Shown here piece by piece: positions 1 to 6,281 of a stretch of 47,845 bases of DNA; position 1 is the stretch's first letter, and every line of letters starts with the position of its first letter. The position numbers and the translations under genes were made by a program. Origin of the DNA: an uncultured Prevotellaceae bacterium. Its GTDB lineage: Bacteria; Bacteroidota; Bacteroidia; Bacteroidales; Bacteroidaceae. The stretch lies in NCBI GenBank assembly GCA_900316285.1, contig ONCG01000028.1, positions 1-47,845 of the forward strand. Direction: 5' to 3'. The notes beneath the pieces are model-generated. The model saw nothing but the letters and a program-made list of their open reading frames with translations, ran no database searches and was not told the DNA's origin.

Positions 1-23
1 AAAGGTCGAACCTTATTTGTCTC

Positions 24-61
24 TACCACCCCTGACCCCTCCTTCCAGAAGGAGGGGACTA
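24..61 (+). repeat. GC-rich hairpin repeat, copy R1 (intergenic)
   Basis: A C-rich lead (ACCACCCCTGA) is followed by a perfect 9-bp stem, CCCCTCCTT at 36-44 and AAGGAGGGG at 49-57, with a 4-nt loop. This is the cleanest copy of an element found again inside seven coding genes between 0.9 and 9.9 kb. It lies downstream of the DUF6080-like gene and has no T-run, so it does not look like an ordinary terminator. Confidence 0.75.
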
Positions 62-109
62 CAAATTGACTCCTTGCTCTATTTTGACACACCCACTTAC
101 GCATAGTGT

Positions 110-124
110 GACCTCTTCGAGGTC
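110..124. repeat. Short perfect hairpin GACCTC-TTC-GAGGTC
   Basis: A 6-bp perfect stem with a 3-nt loop lies 69 bp downstream of the stop of the DUF6080-like gene. No T-run follows on either strand, so a terminator role is only possible. I see nothing else in bases 62-192. Confidence 0.4.
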
Positions 125-192
125 TTGTGTGGTTTTGCGATTTAGCTGACTACTTATTGACTTGTTTGCGACATGGGTTGGCTGGCAGGCGG

Positions 193-1881
193 CTACGTCA
201 TTTCCTGGAAGATGATGACGAAATTCCAGATGTATAGGTAGAGACTAAGTAAGAGAGTAACAAGGGAACAGGGTAACAAGATTCCTTGCTTCTCCATTGC
301 CTTGAACAGATAGGTCATCGCGAGGGGAAGGACGAAGATCCAGTGGGCCGACATGATGTAGACTTCGTTCAGGCCGAAGCCCAATCCGAGATGGAGTAGC
401 ATGTCGAAGGCCGCACAGGCAAGGGCAATCCACAAGAAGTGGCTGCGACGCCCGAACCAAACACCAGCGAGGAAGAGCAGAAGGATGAAGGCTTCGATGA
501 TGTATTGTACGGGTGACCGATAGTTGACGATGACTGGCCGGTGGCGCAGTACGTCGCCGAGGGCATAGTCGCGGTGTAGCTGTATACCCTCACCAAAGAG
601 GTTCTCAACGGCCGACGACCAACGAGAAGTGGTGATGTCGGTCCAGCGCATGAACTCACCCTTAGCAATAGGCTTGCCGTATGGGTTGCGACGAACCTTG
701 GGCTTGGCCGTGCGAACAGAGTCGAGGCGATGGGTGGCCTGTGCAAAGAGGGAAGTGTCGCCGGTGGCCTGTGCCTGGTCGATGAGCATTTGGAAGGTCT
801 TCTCGGCCTCAGCCTTGCGACGAGCTGCAGCCTCCTGCTTACGCTTCTTGTCGGCAGCCTTCTTGGCATGGGCAATCTTCTCCTGTGGTAGAACGAGGTA
901 GTGGTATTCGGCGCGGGCGATGCCCCAGAGAAGGGCGGAGGCGAAGAGGAGGGAGAGGAATACGAGACCCACCCCCCTGCCCCTCCCGTTAAGGAGGGGA
1001 GTAGATACCCTTGCCGTTTGTGTTTCCACATCACTTGAAGATATCTTATTCCTTTTCGGCGAGAGAGCCAGCCAGTTGACGAGGAGGACACAGATGAATA
1101 CTTTCACGCCGTTGCTGAGGGTGATGCCGGCGATGATGATGAAGAAGATGAGAGCCTCGGCGATGGTGAACGGGCGTTGTTGCTGCAACTTCTCAAGGCT
1201 GACGAGCAGCAGAAGCAGAAGCATCATCATTGAAAGGATGAAGTGGTCGGGAGCCATGCCCGCAAGTAAGACGTGACCAAAGGAGAAGAGCAGGGAAGAT
1301 AGAAGCATGGCTTGCGCCTGCGGCGCGGTTAAGAGGGCGCCTATGGCGCAGTTGAGAGTGCTGTTTCGCAGCGGTTGAGAGAGCGCCTGCTGCGCTGTTG
1401 AGAAGGTGTTTGAACCGTCCGAAGGACCTTCCGAGCCTTGAACGCGCGTAGCGCTTTGAACCTTAAACCTTGAACCATCTACGCCTGTGAGGATTGCCAA
1501 CACGATGCGATAGAAGAAGAGGAAGGCATATGCCGTGGCGAGAATCCAGAAGAAGGCCACGACATATTGTACACAGTTGACACCGGTGAGAGCGGTAAGG
1601 CCGAGGTTTAGCCAGTAGAGAGGCGCCATGAAGAAGGCCAGCAGCGGATGGCGATAGACATTATATTTAGCTGTCCAGTCGGTGACGACGCTATATGTGA
1701 TGGGGTCATAGCCAGACACGCTGAAGTTATGCAGGAACACCGCCCAGTATTTCGGCCCGGGGTTAGTAAAAATGTCGTTATAACGACAGATGATGATGGC
1801 CTGCAGGACAATAGCTAACAGCAGGGCAAACAAGAAGACTGGGCGCTCGTGACGGCGGAGGGAGAATAGTTGAGAGTTCAT
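193..1881 (-). CDS. DUF6080-like multi-pass membrane protein, probable GT-C glycosyltransferase
   Basis: A 562-residue polytopic membrane protein. Its N-terminal part (hydrophobic segment at about 14-34, then a loop with SGYDPITY and the segment YRHPLLAFFMAPLYWLN) resembles the Bacteroidetes DUF6080 family, whose layout recalls GT-C enzymes that use lipid-linked sugars. A very basic, probably coiled-coil stretch lies at about 330-365 and more membrane segments follow. It is the last gene of the envelope operon. Three stretches look like repeat DNA read in frame: residues about 134-190 (23-bp palindrome array), 292-306 (R2 hairpin repeat) and 532-542 (GTAACAAG words). The start codon and first codons also sit in a CTCTCAA heptad array. 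The function is inferred from family and context only. Confidence 0.7.
   Translation of the reverse strand: MNSQLFSLRRHERPVFLFALLLAIVLQAIIICRYNDIFTNPGPKYWAVFLHNFSVSGYDPITYSVVTDWTAKYNVYRHPLLAFFMAPLYWLNLGLTALTGVNCVQYVVAFFWILATAYAFLFFYRIVLAILTGVDGSRFKVQSATRVQGSEGPSDGSNTFSTAQQALSQPLRNSTLNCAIGALLTAPQAQAMLLSSLLFSFGHVLLAGMAPDHFILSMMMLLLLLLVSLEKLQQQRPFTIAEALIFFIIIAGITLSNGVKVFICVLLVNWLALSPKRNKISSSDVETQTARVSTPLLNGRGRGVGLVFLSLLFASALLWGIARAEYHYLVLPQEKIAHAKKAADKKRKQEAAARRKAEAEKTFQMLIDQAQATGDTSLFAQATHRLDSVRTAKPKVRRNPYGKPIAKGEFMRWTDITTSRWSSAVENLFGEGIQLHRDYALGDVLRHRPVIVNYRSPVQYIIEAFILLLFLAGVWFGRRSHFLWIALACAAFDMLLHLGLGFGLNEVYIMSAHWIFVLPLAMTYLFKAMEKQGILLPCSLVTLLLSLYLYIWNFVIIFQEMT
255..280 (+). repeat. GTAACAAG-type octamer words inside a CDS end
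   Basis: The plus strand reads GAGTAACAAGG, GAACAGG, GTAACAAG in succession, the same degenerate word seen at 31032-31066 and, inverted, at 31175-31209. Here it encodes hydrophobic residues near the C-terminus of the DUF6080-like protein on the minus strand. Confidence 0.4.
966..1006 (+). repeat. GC-rich hairpin repeat, copy R2 (inside CDS)
   Basis: CCCCTCC at 980-986 pairs with GGAGGGG at 993-999, preceded by the C-rich lead ACCCCCCTG and followed by AGTAGATAC. It is read in frame on the minus strand as STPLLNGRGRGVG (about residues 292-306), with no stop codon. Confidence 0.7.
1314..1480. repeat. 23-bp palindromic tandem array inside a CDS, with GGTTCAA tail
   Basis: Four exact 23-bp units start at 1314, 1337, 1360 and 1383. 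Each begins with a small palindrome (GCGCC-TAT-GGCGC, GCTG-TTT-CGCAGC and similar) followed by a spacer such as GGTTGAGAG. From 1406 the pattern loosens into further palindromes (CGAAGG-A-CCTTCG; GCGC-GTA-GCGC) separated by TTGAACC heptads. The whole block is translated within the DUF6080-like protein as a polar 56-residue loop between membrane segments. Confidence 0.8.
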
Positions 1882-1913
1882 AGTTGAGAGTTGAGAGTCA
1901 GTGGAGAGTGGAG
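1872..1913 (+). repeat. GTTGAGA heptad array
   Basis: Degenerate GTTGAGA / GGAGAGT words fill the spacer between the DUF6080-like gene and the GtrA gene. The ATG of the DUF6080-like gene (complement of 1879-1881) and its first codons, on the minus strand AACTCTCAACTA, are part of the array. Confidence 0.6.
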
Positions 1914-1915
1914 AG

Positions 1916-2431
1916 TTAGGGAATGTCTCTTTGCGATTCCCTTCCCTTTAGGGAGGAGTCAGGGGTAGGCTTCTCCCCCTTTTTCAGGAAATAGCGGACA
2001 AGGAGGAAGTTGATGGGTACGCAGATGGCGAAGACGGGCAACATGGCCACGGGCTTCGACAGGCCGAGGCGAAGGAAGAGAGCAAGCAGAAGGGTCTGCA
2101 ACAGGAAGTTGACGAGATGGGCCAGCGTGAAGCCGGCTCCGCGACGGGCGGTGGAACGAACGTGGAAGGTGTAGCGAGTGGAGGCTACGTAGTTGAAGAG
2201 AAAGCTGACGACATAGGCGAAGCAATTGGCCAGGAGAGGGAAGTATTCGCCTCCAAAGCCACCGCGGTAATTGCTCTGATAGGGCATCATGGCTTGGTCG
2301 GCAAAGAGCCAAAGGAGTAGCAGGTAGACACCATATTGAATGGCGACTGCCAACACGCCGACGATGCCGAAGCGAATGATTTCGCCAAGCCGTTCCTTAC
2401 CGAAATGGTTTATAATGTCCTTCATTTGCAT
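1916..2431 (-). CDS. GtrA-family membrane protein
   Basis: A 171-residue protein with about four hydrophobic segments in the GtrA layout: a basic N-terminus then GEIIRFGIVGVLAVAIQYGVY, the motif FLFNYVASTRYTF in mid-protein, and a final pair of helices. GtrA proteins are thought to help move polyprenyl-phosphate-linked sugars across the inner membrane, which fits the neighbouring UbiA, HAD and GT-C-like genes. The start overlaps the end of the HAD gene by 35 bp, so translation is likely coupled; an alternative ATG lies two codons later. The polar C-terminal tail (about 153-165, PTPDSSLKGRES) is encoded by hairpin repeat R3 and is probably not part of the ancestral protein. Confidence 0.85.
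   Translation of the reverse strand: MQMKDIINHFGKERLGEIIRFGIVGVLAVAIQYGVYLLLLWLFADQAMMPYQSNYRGGFGGEYFPLLANCFAYVVSFLFNYVASTRYTFHVRSTARRGAGFTLAHLVNFLLQTLLLALFLRLGLSKPVAMLPVFAICVPINFLLVRYFLKKGEKPTPDSSLKGRESQRDIP
1936..1970 (-). repeat. GC-rich hairpin repeat, copy R3 (inside CDS end)
   Basis: On the minus strand the lead ACCCCTGAC is followed by TCCTCCCT, a short loop and AGGGAAGGGA. This is the R1 element in the opposite orientation. It forms the polar C-terminal tail of the GtrA-family protein. Confidence 0.6.
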
Positions 2432-3020
2432 AATCTAACAGTTCTTTGTCGCCACGGCTGTCGCCATAGGCAATGATGGCCCCCTCTAAATCTCCCCCAG
2501 TAGGGGAGACTTTTTCATTAATATATTCTTTTAGGCGACGGACTTTTTCGGGACCGTAGCAATTGGGAGTGGCAAAGCGGCCCGTGAGTCGGCCATTGAC
2601 GACTTCTATCTGAGTGCCCACAACGGAGAACTGATTGGGTTTGAGAGGGGTGAAGTACTGACTGAGGATGGGCTGCACCCAACGGTCGATGCTGGCAGAA
2701 AGGACAACGACATAGTCGCCATTGTCGAGGGCTCGCTGGATGGTACGCAGTCCTTCTTTTCGCAGGATGCCGGTATGAGTGCGGGCGAAGGATGCACAGT
2801 GAGCATCGAAGTCGCGTTCGAGCATGCCTCGGAAGAAGTAGCCAAAGAGGCGCTCCTTCGTTCGCCCATTGTCGGCAAGGTGGAGTTTCATGAGGACGAG
2901 TAGCGGGCTATAGAGCAGGAGGCCGAAGAGGAGTGAGCAGCGGCCTCGGGCATGAGCGATGAAAAGTGGCAGCGTGTCGCGAGTGGTCAGCGTGCCATCA
3001 AAGTCGAAAGCGTAGAGCAT
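2397..3020 (-). CDS. HAD-IB family phosphatase
   Basis: A 207-residue HAD-superfamily phosphatase. Motif I is FDFDGTLT (D6 and D8), motif II is around VVVLSAS, and the motif with the metal-binding Asp is YGDSRGDKELL near the C-terminus. HAD-IB enzymes beside UbiA-type phosphoribosyl-polyprenol synthases are proposed to dephosphorylate polyprenyl-phosphoryl-5-phosphoribose, the second step toward polyprenyl-phosphoryl-ribose or -arabinose; that role is inferred from context. It overlaps gtrA by 35 bp. Residues about 169-181 (KVSPTGGDLEGA) lie just before the final motif and come from hairpin repeat R4; the catalytic motifs stay intact. Confidence 0.85.
   Translation of the reverse strand: MLYAFDFDGTLTTRDTLPLFIAHARGRCSLLFGLLLYSPLLVLMKLHLADNGRTKERLFGYFFRGMLERDFDAHCASFARTHTGILRKEGLRTIQRALDNGDYVVVLSASIDRWVQPILSQYFTPLKPNQFSVVGTQIEVVNGRLTGRFATPNCYGPEKVRRLKEYINEKVSPTGGDLEGAIIAYGDSRGDKELLDYANEGHYKPFR
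2478..2512 (+). repeat. GC-rich hairpin repeat, copy R4 (inside CDS)
   Basis: A variant with lead CCCCCTCTAAAT, stem CTCCCC (2492-2497) / GGGGAG (2503-2508) and tail ACTTTTT. It is read in frame in the HAD phosphatase. Its tail resembles the end of R7 (GACTTTCT). Confidence 0.6.
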
Positions 3021-3038
3021 TACTTATAGAGTTAAGGG

Positions 3039-3057
3039 GTTGCGATACCATCGCAAC
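3039..3057. repeat. Palindrome GTTGCGAT-ACC-ATCGCAAC
   Basis: A perfect 8-bp inverted repeat with a 3-nt centre lies in the spacer between the UbiA and HAD genes and is followed by ATAC. A second copy with centre GAC lies at 5116-5134 in another spacer of the same operon. Confidence 0.7.
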
Positions 3058-3068
3058 ATACAGGACAA

Positions 3069-3977
3069 TTACAGATAGATGATAACCAGGAAGGAGAGGA
3101 GCCAACCGAGGACGATGAGTTGCGTGGGGCGGTCGCGCAGGATGACTTTTGTGGGGTCGCCACTCTTTTCATCGACAACGGCGATTTGGATGTAGCGTAA
3201 CAGCCCGACAAGCACGAAGATGGAAGTGAGGTAGAGATGACGGGTGTGGAAGTGGGCCGAAACTTCGGGTGACACGGAGTACATGATGTAGCAGACCAAG
3301 GTGACGGAGCCGGTGATGGTGATGGCCTGATTGATGAACGTGAGGTTGTAGCGCGAGGTGTTGCGGCGCGGAGCCTCACCTGTTTGCTGCATGCGGAGCA
3401 CATCGTCGCGCCGCTTGGCAAACGATAGGAACAACGTGAGGAGGAACGTCATGAGCACAATCCATTGGGAGAGAACGGTATCGGTGGCAAGACCACCTGC
3501 CAGGATGCGAAGCACAAAGCCGAAAGCCACGATGCAGACGTCGATGATGGCGTGATCCTTCAGTTCAGCACAGTAGGCGAGGTTCAATAGCCAATAGAAG
3601 AGTATGACGGCTCCAACACCCAACCCCTCCCGATAAGAGAAGGGAGCAGAGGCTCCTCCAGGCAATAGGAAGAGGCTGATGGTCGCCATTGACAGGATGA
3701 ACAACAGGACCATGAGCGTGTAGGCCTGTCGCTTCGAGATGAGTCCGGCAGCGATGGGCCGTTTACACTTCACTGGGTGACGGCGGTCGGCCTCCACGTC
3801 GACGAGGTCGTTGAAACAGTAGATGCTACTGGCGGCGAAGCAGAATGCGATGAACGTGATGACGGAAGCCAGTAAGCTACGGCCATCAAGCAGATTGCCA
3901 CCGAAGAAGAGCGGCAGGAACACGAAGAAATTCTTGATCCACTGCTTGGGACGGATGAGGCGGAAAAGGGCGTTCAT
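3069..3977 (-). CDS. UbiA-family prenyltransferase, decaprenyl-phosphate phosphoribosyltransferase type
   Basis: A 302-residue polytopic membrane enzyme. The N-terminus IRPKQWIKNFFVFLPLFF and the first Asp-rich motif NDLVDVEADRRHP (N56, D57, D60, D64) match UbiA proteins of the 5-phosphoribosyl-1-diphosphate:polyprenyl-phosphate phosphoribosyltransferase group (mycobacterial Rv3806c type). The second Asp region is IIDVCIVAFGFVLRILAGG. It would make lipid-linked phosphoribose at the inner membrane, and the next gene is a HAD phosphatase that could act on the product. Residues about 109-121 (GASAPFSYREGLGVG) are encoded by hairpin repeat R5 in a loop. The identity is strong at family level; the exact lipid is unknown. 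Confidence 0.85.
   Translation of the reverse strand: MNALFRLIRPKQWIKNFFVFLPLFFGGNLLDGRSLLASVITFIAFCFAASSIYCFNDLVDVEADRRHPVKCKRPIAAGLISKRQAYTLMVLLFILSMATISLFLLPGGASAPFSYREGLGVGAVILFYWLLNLAYCAELKDHAIIDVCIVAFGFVLRILAGGLATDTVLSQWIVLMTFLLTLFLSFAKRRDDVLRMQQTGEAPRRNTSRYNLTFINQAITITGSVTLVCYIMYSVSPEVSAHFHTRHLYLTSIFVLVGLLRYIQIAVVDEKSGDPTKVILRDRPTQLIVLGWLLSFLVIIYL
3616..3651 (+). repeat. GC-rich hairpin repeat, copy R5 (inside CDS)
   Basis: Lead ACACCCAACC, then CTCCC (3627-3631) and GGGAG (3642-3646) with a longer loop, read in frame inside the UbiA gene. Confidence 0.6.
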
Positions 3978-4005
3978 GGGAAGTTGGGAGTTGAGAGTTG
4001 AGTGT

Positions 4006-5070
4006 TTAGTGTTTAGAGTTAGGAGAAAGGAACTTTGCGATGGGCTCCGTCAGTTTGTGGAGGCACCATGCCAGAGGCAGGGAGATGGCTACCGTGAGCA
4101 GGAAGGTGGGCCAGTAGCCGAGGTGGTACTGCGCGATGGGCTTCATGACGAAGTGCACGTGGATGAGGTAGGTTTCCAGCGAAATGGTCCCTACAAACGA
4201 CAAAGCCCGCAACAGCCATGATGGCGCATGGTGGAACAACTGGCAAATCAGCAAGATGCCGCAGACAGTTAAAGGGATGTAGAGCATTCGCTCGGCGAAG
4301 AGCGGGAACTTGCCGTGACGAACTTGCTCGAGGTAGAGGCTCGACGCGAAAGCAGCCACGAACAACAATAGCAGCAGCCATAGGGTGGAACTATCAAGGG
4401 TTCGTTTGTTGTAGACCTGTTCGCCGACGTTGACGCCAATGAGGAAGATGGGTACGCGACTCCAGAAAATTTCCAGATGCCCCACCGCCTGATGAATGGG
4501 CAGCACCCACTGCACGATGACACACCACATAATCATCAGCACGGGAAGCCAGCGATAGACAGGATGCCGGCGGATGAGTTCCATATAGAAAGGAGCGATG
4601 ACGTAGAGTGCCATCAAGGCAGGAATGTACCAGAACGTGAGCTCGTCGTAGCGCCAGAAGTCGAGGTTCAATGTGATGTCGCCGAGGAGGTTGAACAGCG
4701 TAGGGCTGTACTTGCGGGGGCCGAGGAAGTCGGGCACATAGAACAAACTGGCCATGATGAGCCATGCGGGCATGAGGCGGGCGAAGCGGCGGCGATAGAA
4801 GAGGGCAAAAGCAGACATTCTACCCTGCCCCTCTCTCGCAGGAAGGGAAGTGGCTACTCCTGTGGGATTGGAAAGCTTTCCCCATGCGAACCATAGGCCC
4901 ATGCCGCTGAGGAAGAAGAACATGTCGACACCGACGTTGCCCAGCCGATGAAGGCCGAAGAAAGCGTCGGCGCGCCCTAGGGGGACATGGAAGAGGATGA
5001 TGAAGATCATCGCTGCGCCCATAAGTTCACCGCGGTAGCGGCTGATGTCGGAAAGTGGGATGTGAGGCAT
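4006..5070 (-). CDS. Acyltransferase-3 family membrane protein
   Basis: A 354-residue acyltransferase-3 (OafA/WecH-like) protein with about ten membrane segments. Typical motifs are the early Arg/Glu (SRYRGELMGAAMIFIILFH) with a catalytic-type His, followed by NVGVDMFFFLSGMGLW. Such enzymes O-acylate surface glycans from the inner membrane. The ORF is open 75 bp further upstream, but that extension (LNPSTPSTP) is translated heptad repeat plus the GTTGCGAT palindrome, so the start at 5070 (MPHIPLSD) is preferred. Residues about 71-84 (GVATSLPAREGQGR) derive from hairpin repeat R6. The second acyltransferase lies directly upstream. Confidence 0.85.
   Translation of the reverse strand: MPHIPLSDISRYRGELMGAAMIFIILFHVPLGRADAFFGLHRLGNVGVDMFFFLSGMGLWFAWGKLSNPTGVATSLPAREGQGRMSAFALFYRRRFARLMPAWLIMASLFYVPDFLGPRKYSPTLFNLLGDITLNLDFWRYDELTFWYIPALMALYVIAPFYMELIRRHPVYRWLPVLMIMWCVIVQWVLPIHQAVGHLEIFWSRVPIFLIGVNVGEQVYNKRTLDSSTLWLLLLLFVAAFASSLYLEQVRHGKFPLFAERMLYIPLTVCGILLICQLFHHAPSWLLRALSFVGTISLETYLIHVHFVMKPIAQYHLGYWPTFLLTVAISLPLAWCLHKLTEPIAKFLSPNSKH
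4820..4858 (+). repeat. GC-rich hairpin repeat, copy R6 (inside CDS)
   Basis: CTACCCTGCCCCTCTCT, a short loop, then GGAAGGGAAGTGGCTACT: a degraded member of the same family, read in frame within the acyltransferase. Confidence 0.5.
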
Positions 5071-5134
5071 GGGAGTTGAGGGAGTTGAGGGGTTGAGAGG
5101 TTGAGGGGTTATGAAGTTGCGATGACATCGCAAC
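5071..5134. repeat. GTTGAGG heptad array ending in a GTTGCGAT palindrome
   Basis: Bases 5071-5110 are degenerate GTTGAGG/GTTGAGA heptads. Bases 5116-5134 are GTTGCGAT-GAC-ATCGCAAC, the second copy of the palindrome at 3039-3057, again followed by ATAC. Both occupy the spacer between the two acyltransferase genes. Confidence 0.7.
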
Positions 5135-5152
5135 ATACGATACAATGAGAGG

Positions 5153-6232
5153 CTATTTGGGGGAGGTGTTACTTTGAGAGTTTGTTAATTTTGATTGCAG
5201 CAGCCAGGCGAGGACGATGGAGGCGACGATGTAGAGGGCGAGGCCCGTGTAGAGACCATCGTGGCGGCTGATGGGGATGAGAATCTTGCGAGCAATGGGA
5301 TGCAACACAAAGAGGGCAGCCGAGATGGTGCCCATCCACGTGAGAGGTTTCAGCAGCCATTGTGGCGTCACCTTGACAAGGCAGAACCCCGCCGAGCATA
5401 CAAAGAGTGGCACGAAGAACCATCCGTAGAAGCCCTGGCTGAGCGAGTAGATGAAGTAGAGGGAGACGAGTCCGAACAGCCAGTTGTAGTTGCGCGGCAT
5501 TCGCATCGGCATGCGAGCCACAAGGAGTCCATAGCCGAAGGGCAGCATGCCACCGATGAAGTTGTAGCGCAGGCGATAGAGCTCGGTGCTCTCGGGGCCA
5601 CAAAGCATCTGCACCAGTGTGCAAACCACCATCAGCGCAGCGGTCCAACCCCAATGACGGCGATAGAGCAGCACCCGGTAGATGATGTAGAGTTGCATCA
5701 TCAGCCCGAAGAACCAATATGGACCAGGCCAGATGACGCTATGACGATGACCAGGCACACCATCGGGGAACTCCAGCAGATTATTGAACAACCCCAGCTG
5801 TGCCACGACATCGAGCAGTTGATAGCGATGACGACCGGGAGTTATCGCATCGACCAACACGAACAGGGCGAAGCCGATAATCATCATTCGGAAGAGTTTC
5901 ATGAAGTGAGAACCCAGGAACTTAAAGCCCTTTCGTCCGAAGCCAGACAGTCCCGGGCGCATCTCGTACTTCATCACCAGTCCATAGGCACTGAGGAACA
6001 GGAACATCGGCACACCGTAATGGCCAAAGAACGACAACAGGTGCAGAGGCAGATTCCAATCGGGCGATGCCATAACCCCTTGCAGCGCGCCGACATTATC
6101 CGCGTTGAAGAGGTACTCGTTTTCACGAATGATGCCCGGCAACCAATGGCAGAAGTTATGCAGGAAGATGCCGATGATGGCCACTCCCCTCAAGGCATTG
6201 CATTCCGCTCGTGTCAGAAATTCCGTTCTCAT
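5153..6232 (-). CDS. Acyltransferase-3 family membrane protein
   Basis: A 359-residue polytopic protein. The N-terminus ECNALRGVAIIGIFLHNFCHW gives the Arg and His expected in acyltransferase-3 proteins, followed by GHYGVPMFLFLSAYGLVMKYE. About ten membrane segments follow and the C-terminal segment is LHPIARKILIPISRHDG. It probably O-acetylates or otherwise acylates a cell-surface saccharide. It is the only gene of the envelope operon in which I do not see an embedded hairpin repeat. The downstream neighbour is a second acyltransferase of similar length but low visible identity; the acceptor cannot be told from sequence. Confidence 0.85.
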   Translation of the reverse strand: MRTEFLTRAECNALRGVAIIGIFLHNFCHWLPGIIRENEYLFNADNVGALQGVMASPDWNLPLHLLSFFGHYGVPMFLFLSAYGLVMKYEMRPGLSGFGRKGFKFLGSHFMKLFRMMIIGFALFVLVDAITPGRHRYQLLDVVAQLGLFNNLLEFPDGVPGHRHSVIWPGPYWFFGLMMQLYIIYRVLLYRRHWGWTAALMVVCTLVQMLCGPESTELYRLRYNFIGGMLPFGYGLLVARMPMRMPRNYNWLFGLVSLYFIYSLSQGFYGWFFVPLFVCSAGFCLVKVTPQWLLKPLTWMGTISAALFVLHPIARKILIPISRHDGLYTGLALYIVASIVLAWLLQSKLTNSQSNTSPK

Positions 6233-6281
6233 TTCTTTATTTTACTTTGTTTGTTTCTAGTTTCTAGTTTCAAATTACAAG

